NCBI RefSeq assembly: GCF_029227915.1
Contig: NC_079889.1
Coordinates: forward strand, 7,936,001-8,000,000
Source of the DNA: Hydractinia symbiolongicarpus
Lineage: Eukaryota > Cnidaria > Hydrozoa > Anthoathecata > Hydractiniidae
Direction of reading: 5' to 3'
DNA length: 64,000 bases
Shown: positions 51,521-61,073 of the stretch, one piece after another
Layout of the letters: the number at the start of each line of letters is the position of its first letter
Numbering within the stretch: position 1 is the stretch's first letter
Made by a program: the position numbers and the translations under genes
Notes under the pieces: generated by a model
The model's database searches: none
What the model was told of the DNA's origin: nothing
What the model saw: only the letters and a program-made list of their open reading frames with translations

Positions 51521-52794
51521 ATGTACGGAACCAAGCTAGATCCACACAAGGAACTAAAGACTATGCTAGCGATGAAAGGCAAGAAGCAGCGTGTAAAAGT
51601 CACCCATGTCCCCAGTGCGATTAACCAGAATGAAGACTTGTATGTGGATGTCTCAAACATGGGACAGAATGATGTAATGTTCCCAGGCTCTCTCAAACTC
51701 CACTTTGACCTGGAACCTACTGGCACCAATACGAAACACACCATCGTCAGCAACATAGGCAAGGCTCTGGTGCAGAACCGTCGCATCAACCTGAATGGTC
51801 ACGAAGTGCAGAACATCAGTGATTTCAATATAGTCGCAGTTTATCGGAATCTGTGGCTGCCAAAAATTGACCGAGAGAACAACCTAATTCCTGAGGGCAT
51901 CAATCCAAATGACGGCACCATCAGAGCGCTGCAAGTGAAGGCTAGTGACCATGTAGGAAATGACGAAGAAAAAGCGATCGTGGCGGCGTATGGCAATACT
52001 TTTGCTTTCCCGCTGGGGAAGATGTTTGAGTTGACACGAGACCTGACCTTCTACCAGGCAGGGCTATATGACGGACTGCAGTTCGTACTGCACTTCGCAC
52101 AGCACAGCGATGTGATCAAAGATGGAGGCACGGCTGCTTCAGGGTCTACCCCAGCTAAACCAGCTGAAGGTGCTTACAAGATCACCCACATTTGCTTGGA
52201 GTTTGATAAAGTGACAAACGAGGGTCTCGCGAGCGTATGATGTCACGATACTCTAGGCTGGCCCTGCCCTATGAAAGGGTACTCCGCAGCAAGGTTGTGA
52301 CAATGAAAAAGGCTGATACGAGCTACAACCTCCAGATCGATACTCCCGCGAAGTCTCTGAAAGGCGTTTTACTGTTGTTCGTAGACCCTGGAAAAGTGAA
52401 GGCCTACAGTGGAGTCAACGAGGTCTTCTAAAATCCAAAGATCGAGAAAATCTCGATCACGGTGGAAGGTGAGCCAAATGAACTGTATAACCACGCCATG
52501 CTACCCAAGGACCATCTCGAACAAGTCTTTGAACTCTTTGGTAGCCTCGACTCGGAGGTGACCATTGGGCAGTTCTTCACTGAAAGATACGCGCTCTTTT
52601 TCGACTACCGAAGTAGCCCGGACCACAGCCTGCACGATAGTGGGAGACCTCTGCAACGCCTTAGTGATGGCATCACCTTGCACATGACTAAAAAAGCTGA
52701 TGGTACAAGTGGGGATATCCGTTGCTACGTGTACTTGTTGCAGGCCGCTCAGATTAACATCTTAGATTTCAGATGGCATTCTACGGAGTACTAA
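51521..52794 (+). pseudogene. Polinton major capsid protein (double jelly roll), broken
   Basis: The N-terminal part is 'MYGTKLDPHKELKTMLAMKG' followed by 'VTHVPSAINQNEDLYVDVSN' and 'PGSLKLHFDLEPTGTNTKHT', a pattern I recognise from Polinton capsid proteins. The frame 51,521-52,240 leaves the correct phase near its end; the next part (52,237-52,431, 'YSRLALPYERVLRSKVVTMK') ends at a TAA at 52,429-52,431, after which the same frame runs to 52,794 ('FTERYALFFDYRSSPDHSLH', 'YVYLLQAAQINILDFRWHST'). So there is one frameshift near 52,230 and one nonsense codon. The total is about 424 codons, in the lower range for this family. The fold forms the hexon-like trimers of an icosahedral shell. A small inverted repeat (8-bp arms, 52,440-52,458) lies just after the nonsense codon. 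Confidence 0.85.
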
Positions 52795-52801
52795 ATAAAC
52801 A

Positions 52802-53201
52802 ATGGCTACCTTGGCAGTAATGGCAGAAGGAGCGTTGATTAACGCGCTCGCGTTTAGCAGTTCAAATTACCTATTCAGCAAGCTCTCGGGGCATGGTGAA
52901 GCAGAACGTAAAAGGCATGACAAAGCTATTGAACAACTTCAAGCAGCTCAAGCACAGTGGGTACGCGATCGACAAGGGAAAATCGACTGGTATAACAAGC
53001 AGCGAGAGCTTAAGCGCCAAGCTGGCGAAAGCTTGAAAGAGCTCGATGAAGGCATACGAGAGTACTATATCGCAACGATCGAAAAAGCTCCAAAACTCTC
53101 TGACAACTATATACCTTCCAAACAACAACATGACATGAGAAGAGCCAAGTATCGTAGGATACTTGGCTCTTCTCGGTTTCGCAGTATACAAATTCGCCTA
53201 G
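52802..53201 (+). pseudogene. Polinton coiled-coil/tail-anchor protein, frameshifted into the integrase frame
   Basis: Starts 7 bases after the capsid gene. Residues 1-25 are hydrophobic ('VMAEGALINALAFSSSNYLF'), then follows a charged helix ('ERKRHDKAIEQLQAAQAQWV') and 'LKELDEGIREYYIATIEKAP'. In the present frame it runs on into the integrase, giving one 358-codon frame (52,802-53,878). In the alternative frame after 53,157 one reads a short hydrophobic end, 'GYLALLGFAVYKFA', and TAG at 53,199-53,201, which is the type of ending this family has. The frame change lies in a perfect 17-bp hairpin (53,137-53,174). I therefore see an ancestral separate gene fused by a one-base change. Confidence 0.65.
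53137..53174. repeat. perfect 17-bp inverted repeat with 4-base loop
   Basis: Arms 'gagaagagccaagtatc' and 'gatacttggctcttctc' around 'gtag'. It lies at the 3' end of the coiled-coil gene and coincides with the frameshift. Perfect pairing over 17 bases is very unlikely by chance in coding sequence. Confidence 0.9.
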
Positions 53202-53218
53202 CAGCAACGCGGAACATT

Positions 53219-53245
53219 TTTCGACATGTAATAAACATGTCGAAA
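53219..53245. terminator. 11-bp-stem hairpin between the coiled-coil gene and the integrase
   Basis: Arms 'tttcgacatgt' and 'acatgtcgaaa' with loop 'aataa'. It begins 18 bases after the putative TAG at 53,201, and the integrase ATG (53,237-53,239) lies in its right arm. It may mark the 3' end of the upstream mRNA, the 5' end of the integrase mRNA, or both. Confidence 0.6.
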
Positions 53246-54121
53246 GTAAAAGCACATATCCTCACAGAAGAAGAGGAGGAAAAACTAAGCAGTATCTACT
53301 ACCAGCCAGAATATCTCTGGACAGGACGCAAGGCGATCAAATTACTCGCTGACCACTCTGGCCTTTCTAAAAAGAGAGTTACTCACTGGCTGACGAGACA
53401 ACTTTTATGGCTCCGACATATTCCAGGGCCCAAGCGCATCAATTATCGGCATTTCACCATTACAAAACCAAATGAAATGCATCAATTCGACTTGCTCTAT
53501 ATGCCCCATGACAAGCTGTATGGTAGCACCTACAAGTATATACTCACAGGCATCGATGTGGCTTCGAGGTATAAGGTAGCAAGGCCTTTGCGTACGAAAA
53601 AAGCCAGCGAAGTCGCCGACATGCTCAAGGACATTTATGAAGCTGGACTTTTCAAACCTCAAGATACGCAAGAATTGGTCTCTGACGAGCAAAGTAGTTC
53701 ATGGGTCAAACACTTGTATACTATTGTCAAAAGTTTGAACAACACCAAAACCGCCATGATTGGTATGAAGCCCTCGAAAGCGATAAAACTCGAGGAGGTT
53801 CGCCTAGCGGCTCTGCAGGAGCTGCCGCAGGTCGAGGAAAAGCACGATGAGAAACCGTTACCCGATAACGGTCTATAGTTGTATCTGCTGCAACCTGGAG
53901 AGGAGCATCGTGATCAAAAAAGACGCGCGATGGACGCTTGGTGGAGCATGAAAACGTATAGACTCGATCGTATCGTGACAGGCACAAGGTTTTTGTACTA
54001 TTTGGCAGATGGATCGCCTAGCGGCTCCGCGGGGGCACCTGATCAAAGCTTTGTGGCGGAGGAGTTGATGCTAGTACCCGAGGGTGTTGAAGTACCTCCC
54101 GAGCATGTAAAAGAATGGTAA
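53237..54121 (+). pseudogene. Polinton integrase (rve/DDE type), catalytic core deleted
   Basis: From ATG 53,237 ('MSKVKAHILTEEEEEKLSSI') a helical N-terminal domain is followed by the start of an RNase-H-like core: 'FDLLYMPHDKLYGSTYKYIL' with the first Asp, then 'GIDVASRYKVARPLRTKKAS'. After 'DIYEAGLFKPQ' (about 53,660) the sequence jumps to a part near the end of the core ('SSSWVKHLYTIVKSLNNTKT', 'GMKPSKAIKL'). The second Asp and the Glu of the DDE triad are missing, a loss of perhaps 70-80 residues. An in-frame TAG at 53,876-53,878 then separates the C-terminal domain (53,879-54,121, 'WWSMKTYRLDRIVTG...FLYYLAD', ends at TAA). The enzyme would insert the element by strand transfer; this copy cannot be active. 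Confidence 0.85.
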
Positions 54122-54149
54122 ATTTCTCAATCCGGATGGCCATTTCACT

Positions 54150-54172
54150 GGTTCCCCCACAGAGGGGGAACC
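54150..54172. terminator. hairpin after the integrase gene
   Basis: Arms 'ggttccccc' and 'gggggaacc' with loop 'acaga'; strong 9-bp GC-rich stem 29 bases after the integrase stop. It lies in the convergent region between the integrase (+) and the acidic protein gene (-). Confidence 0.6.
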
Positions 54173-54221
54173 GCTCAGTTGCCAGCTCTTGCAGAGCCGC
54201 GAGGCGAACTTGTAAGCGTAT

Positions 54222-54248
54222 TTAATGTGAACCTGTTGCTCACATTAA
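54222..54248. terminator. second hairpin in the convergent region
   Basis: Arms 'ttaatgtga' and 'tcacattaa' with a 9-base loop. It is 45 bases downstream of the minus-strand gene ending at 54,293, so the two hairpins of this spacer could serve one transcript each. Confidence 0.55.
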
Positions 54249-54292
54249 TACCTCCCTATACAAAAAAAAATGTTTGGTATCCCTGGAGGAGG

Positions 54293-54874
54293 TTAAGGCT
54301 TAGTAAGGAGTACTTTCAAGAGTTCATCCTCCAAATCTTTACTCGGATCCCATAAATACAGTAAAGGGGGCTCGGTATAGAACGGATACCCATAGACGAT
54401 AGCGCAAATAACATCAGGTTCGATATCAAGGTCGATGTCAACTAAGCGTCTATCTTCAATACGAAATTTGAGTATGTCGCTTATTTTTGTCAGATCCGCC
54501 AGATCCGAGAGCTTTAATTTGGGGTCCTTGATAATGTTGTAACATAGCACACCCCGCCTGTTCACCTTATTGGAGACGAAATGCCGACCCCGGTCTTCAA
54601 TATCGACCTCGAGCACTTCATCTTCGAGATCCTCATCTATATATTCCGTCGGGATTGTCGCCCATGGTTTTTCGCCCGAGGCTACTCTGTCTAAAAGCTC
54701 GTCATCATCCGGATATACAAAGCCTTCATAGTACTGCCCATTTCTAAATCTAAAATTCTCCAGGCAAGTAGAGCAATAACCGGTAATAGATCCTGCCTTG
54801 ATGCAGCATCTCAGCACAGGTACCTGAATATCGTAAAAGTTTCTAAGTTGCAAGCTCCGTACATAGGCCTCCAT
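54293..54874 (-). CDS. acidic Polinton protein of unknown function, 193 residues
   Basis: Intact frame. The N-terminal part has a possible zinc-binding group ('CCIKAGSITGYCSTCLENF'), the middle is strongly acidic ('YIDEDLEDEVLEVDIEDRGR'), and the C-terminal half has beta-rich, Asp-rich segments ('RRLVDIDLDIEPDVICAIVY', 'PPLLYLWDPSKDLEDELLKV'). I do not recognise the family. It stands between the integrase and the BRO-like gene, with a weak hairpin (54,944-54,968) upstream of its start. Confidence 0.5.
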   Translation of the reverse strand: MEAYVRSLQLRNFYDIQVPVLRCCIKAGSITGYCSTCLENFRFRNGQYYEGFVYPDDDELLDRVASGEKPWATIPTEYIDEDLEDEVLEVDIEDRGRHFVSNKVNRRGVLCYNIIKDPKLKLSDLADLTKISDILKFRIEDRRLVDIDLDIEPDVICAIVYGYPFYTEPPLLYLWDPSKDLEDELLKVLLTKP

Positions 54875-54979
54875 TTTTCTTTGACATTTAACTACCTTTT
54901 AACATACAGCCGAAGTGGTCAAGCAGCGTCTGTCAGGTGTGTTTTTGTGGCTTTTGTATAACCACAAAGTTGTGCGCGC

Positions 54980-55663
54980 CTACTCCATATCAATATCAAA
55001 CAGCTCTTCGAACAGCTCACGCGTCTCATCATCAGGTAGAGTGAAATGGTTTTTGTAAGAGTTCGCAACCCCCAGGGTGTCCTCCTTAAACCGACAACAG
55101 GTGTGTATCGCGTTCGGATCGTCACATCTCCCGATTATAGTGCTCTCGGGGTACTTTGTCATCAGCATACCCATGCTCTTGCCCAGCCGTATGCGCTGAC
55201 ATCTGATCATGTAGTAGGGATGCTTACCTTTCTTTCCACACTCGTGAGGATCATTCTTGTTAACAAAGCAGAGCATATTGTCGTAATGATATCCCTGGGG
55301 GACATGCCTTTGCCGTAGTTCAACGATTTCTTCGTCCCTCTCTTCAAGATCGTCCTCCAGCATAGCAACGGCAATATCCCTGTTCTCGATGGTTGTGCGT
55401 TGCTCTTCGACTATCTTGCGCTGCTCCCTGACCTCATCTTGTAATTTTTACGACGCCTTTTCCTGCCAACTATCCCATAAGCTCAACGGCTTTGGGATTT
55501 CTAGAACGACGCACGATCTCGAGAGCACCGTCCAATGTCACGAAGGCATCATGCGGATTTTTTGCCTTGCCAAGGATGATCTTACTAAGACCACCTAATT
55601 CATGACGTGAAATGGTCGTGATATCTCGATATGGCTCTCCAATTCTTCCAATCCCCAGAAACC
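54980..55663 (-). pseudogene. BRO/MSV199-DUF3627-like protein, broken at its 5' end
   Basis: The intact 3' part (frame 54,980-55,363) has a coiled coil ('MLEDDLEERDEEIVELRQRH') and a C-terminal domain with 'YYMIRCQRIRLGKSMGMLMT' and 'YPESTIIGRCDDPNAIHTCC', which fits DUF3627, the domain that follows MSV199 in iridovirus and ascovirus BRO-type proteins. Upstream, after a frameshift near 55,450 and an in-frame TAG at 55,470-55,472, the end of frame 55,470-55,886 shows 'DAFVTLDGALEIVRRSRNPK', similar to the end of an MSV199/BRO-N domain. Its beginning is missing: at about 55,663 it joins directly to DNA polymerase sequence. Such proteins bind DNA and are frequently exchanged among large DNA viruses. 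Their role in Polintons is unknown. Confidence 0.6.
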
Positions 55664-58600
55664 CCACGATTTTCGAGTTGTCTAAAATAGCTTGACTAAC
55701 ATACACCGGCTTGTTCATCTTTACCTCAGTCTTACCCATTTCTACGCCCATGAAGTGGCTGCTGTTTCTGCCCTTGAAGTTTGGCTTCATGACTAGCTTC
55801 GTATACTTGTCCTCGTTGGTAACCATCTGGATGTTGTGTTGGTTCCTCAGGTTCTCCATGGTCTTGCCGAACACCGAGAGGTTCATGAGCCTCTAGAAGT
55901 ACTTCTCGAACTCATTTTTGGAGGCGGTTCTAAGCCTCGTGTTGTGGTCGATATAACCCTTCAGCCAGGGCTTTTGGGTTAAACTGGATGACTCTGTATA
56001 CCTTCTTGAGCTCGAGCCCATGTTTCAGGGCCTCGTGAAGTTCCAAATTGGGTATTAGTTTCTCGACCTTGTGAACCACCTTGCGCTCCGGTAGAAAGGG
56101 TAGCTCGTTGTGCTTCTCGTGCAGCATTTCAGGGTAGTTGATATCAACTTCCAGGATATAACCATGCTTGTTGTCAGCGACGAGCTTCTCGATCCTCTTC
56201 TCGGTAAAAGTCTCCACATTCGACACCCACTTGAACCGTGCGTGGGCAGGTCTTGTCTCATGGCCCAGCCGTACAAATTGTTGGCGTCAAGGTACTATAG
56301 GAATGAGGACTCCTCATTGGGATTGTTTTGGTCCCCCATGTACTTGTTGTGGCTTTGGCATACCTGTGCACAGCTTGAGTAATACTACCTCGGATACCTT
56401 TTTCGAACATCAGAAGCATGTCGGGGTCCGTAAGAAGCTCCAGCTTGATTTCTGCGTACTTCAACGCGGCTTTCCAGGCGAGACTAGGCGCATTGTAGAA
56501 ATGGGCAGGGTCGAGCTTGTAGTTCTCTAGACACACTCCTCGATAGCTCTGGAAGATATCGGCTAGTAGCAAGACGTCTGTGGTGAGGTACATATCGTGG
56601 TAGTCCCCCATGGTAGTCTCGGACCCCTTCGGAGTGATGAAATTCCAGACCTTTTTCGCGTGCTCGTAGTCGTTGTCGCTGATTCCCTTCATATTCAACT
56701 TGCTATAGAAGGCCGCTCCGTCTCCTTGAATTGGCGCCAGCCATCCATGTACTCATAGGGATAGACGCCTTTTCAAAGCATCAGTCTGAAGAAATCATCA
56801 CCGTCGATGAACCTTGTCGCGGCTGGTATATTTGCCTTTACCTGCTCCATGTCTAGCTGCTTCGTGGTACTCGAGCCGCAAGCCTTGCACCAAAAGCTTG
56901 CCACATACTCGACGTCGATGCTCTGAAATTCCAGACATGTATCCGCGCACTGTTGACATTTCATACCAGCAGCGTTTGTACCGATGAGATTGCTTGCCAA
57001 TTTCTCCAGGCTTGATGCCATAAAGCGACAGCTTTTTTTTTTTTAAATTAATTTATTTATAGTTGACAAGTTTACAAGAAAATGTAGCTATGAGGCTAAT
57101 TAAAGTCAACTTTAAAAACATTAAAAACAATAAATAACTAAATATAAAAAATCTATAAAGAATACCGTATATACAATTTTTTTAAATATTTTAAATAATA
57201 TGTCAAAGGATAGACTATGTAGTGGTGGTTTCAGGAACTCAGTCAATCCTCCCAGGCAGGGGGCCGAGAGAAAATAATATGCAACCAGATAACAAGGCTA
57301 TAATATCCTTGTATGATAGCACCCCACTTAAACCGTCGCACCGCAAGACATGTTTAACTGAGTTCCCGCTCCACAACTGACAAAGGAAGACAACGGGGAA
57401 ACTAAAGAAAACCTAATTCAGGTATAAAAGTTTTGCATATTCTGCAAGGACAATGGTTTGGAATCCAGTTTCTTGTTTTGCTTCTAAACTCAATTAAAGT
57501 ACCAGCGTTCCGATACTCGTTAGGCAAAGAGTTCCAAAGCTTTAACCCAACATTAGACAGTGTTTCGATCCCATATCTCACTGAAATTATTTTGTTACTC
57601 TTGAGTTTGTCCTTCCTCAAATTATACACTGGTTCAGGAAGGATAAAAATTCATTCAACATTTCTGAACCTGTTTTTGTTTTAGCTTTATACAGCTCAGT
57701 AACAAGGATGCGTAAGTTCGTTTGGTGAATTGTAACGCTCCCATTTTGGATAAAAGCTCTTCAAATGAGGATTGATAGTCTTGATAGACAATTCTTAGTG
57801 CTCTTTCATGTATATGGTTTATCCTATTGTTTAATTTACGACTGTGAAACATCCATACTAATGGATAGTACGAAAAATGACTAGTGACAAAAGCATTAAT
57901 AATCAGCTTTCGCTGGTCTAATGTCATTAAGGAAGATAACCTTGCAAGCGCACTAACCTTCTGGCCTGCCTTGTTACAGAGTTGATTAACATGTTTCTCG
58001 AAAGAAAGTTTGTTGTCTATAGTTATACCAAGCAGTTTTCTGTTTGAGAAATGTTTCGAAGTTCATCACAAACTTTTAATCGTACATCAGTTTTGTTAGT
58101 AAAAAATGTGATTTTTCTGGGTTGGCTTATATATCGTTATTTTCAAACCAAGTAAATATTATAATTGCTGCATATTCAATCTTTTCAATAACTTCGTTGA
58201 TATTCTTTCCTATTGAAAATGGGGTTGTATCATCAGCATAGTTGACAATGTCCATATATGGGACAAAAAGGAAAAGATCGCATAAAAATATATTGAAAAG
58301 CAAAGGACCCAAAATTGATCCTTGCGGTACGCCGTATTTTATTTTTGTCCATGCACTATAATTGTTATTTATACGTACTCGCTGTTTCCTGTCAATTAGG
58401 TACGATTTTATAAACAGCAAAGAGTTCATATCAAAGGCATATGCATGAAGTTTTGTTAGTAAGAGCTCGTGTGGTATGCAATCAAATGCCTTAGACAAAT
58501 CAGTTAAAAGCGCTCCAAATGTGCCACCTTTGTCAAGACTGTTTTTCCATTTTTCAATCATACTTATGAGACATTGTTGTGAACTGTGCCCCTTGCGAAA

Positions 58601-61005
58601 ACCTAATTGAAGTTTCGAAAATAATGACTCGAAGAAGGTGTATATTTGGTCATACATGCATCTTTCATAGATTTTTGGGATGTTCGATAGGACGCTCACA
58701 GGTCTATAGTTCTATAGTTTCAGTGCGCAGTCCTTTCTTGGTGTAGGAGTAATATCTGCGTTTTTCAAAGATGTTGGAAATTCAGAACTTTTTAACGATT
58801 GAGTAAAATTTTCAGTAATGAGTTGGCTAAAAATGTCACTGTTTTCTTTGATGATGTTAGTAGGAATATCATCTTTCTGCTGCGCCTTTTTTTTTGTCGA
58901 CAGCTGTCGATGAAACGAATCTCGATCTTCTTGTACATTTCACCGTCACCATACCCCATACCTCCAAGGGGTACCTTGATTTTTAAATTGAAGGAGATAT
59001 ACTTTTCAGTGTTTTCAGCGATGCAACCAATATCCTGGGTGTCGTACTTCTCTCCGAGTTCTCGGATGAACAAGTGTGCGTCGTATCCGGATAGATTGTG
59101 GAAGATCACGGGCACGTGGCTGGGTATCATGTATTTGATATTACAGGTATTGTGCGCGGCACCTCTGTATACCCCTGTGTAGTGCCAGTGGTCTCTGACT
59201 TTACGGTTGTCATCATCGAAGGGTTTCATGCAGATATGACATGCCGAGGCCTCGTCATGCTCTCTCTTTTGTACCTCGGTTAGGGAAAACATGACTTGTT
59301 GATGGTAGGTGCTGTAAAGTCGCTTTACCTCATCCTCCAGATGTTGAACGAACCTCGTCACACAGTCCTTACCGCGGTATCTATACAAGGGGTATGATAT
59401 ATCACCATAGGCCAAGGTACTATACGTGCACCAGCCACATGGTACGTGCTTGTTCAGCTTTTTCGTCTTGGTCTCCCTCGCATCTTCTACCGGGACTAGC
59501 AGGCTCTCGAAGTCTGCATAGATGGTGAAAGGTACCTTGCTGCTGACCATCCTTGTAGTAAAGCCACTTTTCCTTTTCGCTTGGCATCGTGATCTTGACC
59601 TCTTCGTTGTCCCTGCAGTAGTTATAGTGCTTATCGCGCGATTCGATTGTTGGAAAAGCTTGCAAGCAGTTCAGACAGAAGTGCATTTTTGCCGTATTCT
59701 TCGATGTGTCACTACCCGGGAGCCGTGAGAGATTTTTGACTGCAATATAGTGGGTCTATTTGTCGTCCGTGAGGAGTAGCAGATTAACCTGTTTCTCGCG
59801 TCCGTTGTGTGTCGATCGACGCAGAATATTGCTCGTCTTCCCCGTCACATAGGATATATTCACAGCGATGTCTGGGTTGTTCTTTTCAAACTTGGAGATG
59901 TCCTTGATGCTCGTGGGAAACTCGATGCCCTGCCAGTTATAGATCTTCGCATAGTGCCTCAGCTTGCTGATTCTTTGAGGATCCCTAGCTATCTCCCCAT
60001 GATGCAGAGCAGCTATGTTACTCCACTTGAAGCACTCCTCATCCTTGTTTTTCGGATTAATAATAGCTTTCTTTGTGGCTATCTACTTGGGTGCTTCAAT
60101 GTACGAGGAACTCCTCGTCAGCTTGAGCTTGTGAAAGTCTACGTCGAGATGCATAATTCGACCGATGCTAAAACTGCTCTTGGGCAGCGCGGGATTTTCC
60201 ACATGCGTCCTGACTTGGGGAAACATCGTATCCAGCACCTCATCCACGACGGCACCATGAAGGATTGGTGTTATGTTGCTATGGAAGACCTTATCCACCT
60301 CGATAAACTCGTTGGTACCCTCCACTGGCTTCTTCCAGAGAATCCAGAGGGAACACTGCACCTTAGCAGACCCCATGTCTTTAACCTGCTTCTCAACCAA
60401 GGTTTTCACGTGTGATCGCACCATACCCAAATACCCATCGACATCCGTACCGTCTATGCCAGTGATGCGGAAACTTCGGAAGGTTCCATGGTGAGCATGC
60501 TTATGTTCCTGGGGTGTGAAGTCTTATTGCACCTCTTGTTCATCGGGTTCGGTGCTTTCTTGTTCTTCTTCTTCAACTTCACCCGTTAGGGTCTTCCTGA
60601 CTCCATCATAAAGAGCAAGGATGCGATTTTTTGCTGATGCATATATACTTTGCACCGGCTTTCTAATACCCTCCGGCACATGCTTCACAAGCCAGTCAGA
60701 CCACTCTCGCAGTTTACTCTTTACCACTGGACGACTCCTCGCCATCTCTTGGCGTTCATGTCGTCAATTGCGGGGAGCCGAGGCTCAATCTTACTCTTAA
60801 TAGGACGGGCGTTTGCCATCTCTTGACGCTCGAATATATCCAAGGTATCTGGTGTAAATGCTTGTGGCCTTGGTTCTGGAGCAGGAGCAGGTCGTGGAGG
60901 TGCCTCCAATAAAGCTACAAGGTCGGCTTTGCGTAGCTTAGAATAGCGGGTAAGTCCACGGGTTTTTGCGATAGCGTGTAACTGTTTCACAGTGTACTCA
61001 TTCAT
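55664..61005 (-). pseudogene. SAP-PolB: family-B DNA polymerase of the Polinton, heavily broken
   Basis: Read on the minus strand. 61,005-60,721 starts with a SAP motif ('YTVKQLHAIAKTRGLTRYSK') and a Pro-rich linker; after a frameshift 60,745-60,524 gives an amphipathic region; in the same frame, past a TAA at 60,524-60,526, follows the Polinton-specific N-terminal domain (to 60,083). A C2H2-like finger ('CLNCLQAF...HYNYC', about 59,620-59,680), exonuclease motif I ('YADFES', about 59,510), a zinc/endonuclease-like block ('CHIC...DHWHYTG', about 59,190-59,240) and exonuclease motif II ('NLSGYD', about 59,095) are next. A LINE then interrupts (57,034-58,897). Downstream come 'DANNLYG' (polymerase motif A, about 56,280) and 'NLSVFGK' (motif B, about 55,870). 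Motif C is absent because of a deletion at about 55,664. At least six frame breaks are present. Confidence 0.88.
57034..58897 (-). mobile_element. 5'-truncated LINE inserted in the Polinton polymerase gene
   Basis: Flanked by the 8-bp target duplication 'cgacagct' (57,026-57,033 and 58,898-58,905). The 3' end on the minus strand is a poly(A) of about 11 bases (57,034-57,044 read as T). Frame 58,127-58,699 has reverse transcriptase motifs 'DLSKAFDCIPHE', 'GVPQGSILGPLLFNIFLCDL' and 'NYADDTT'. Frames 57,655-57,927 and 57,402-57,629 continue to the C-terminus ('GLKLWNSLPNEYRN', ending 'CPCRICKTF'). Several frameshifts and stops are present. The Jockey/CR1-like group is likely. It is a different LINE from the one at 39.5 and 42.4 kb. 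Confidence 0.93.
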
Positions 61006-61073
61006 TAATTATTGATTTTTCTGATTTCAGTCAGCAAAATTTCTAGCGCGATCGTAGTTTGAGTATGGGGTAC

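Noticed and set aside
52802-53878. A true fusion protein of a coiled-coil domain and an integrase
   Set aside because: An alternative frame supplies a natural end and stop for the first part, and the integrase has its own ATG; the fusion arises by frameshift.
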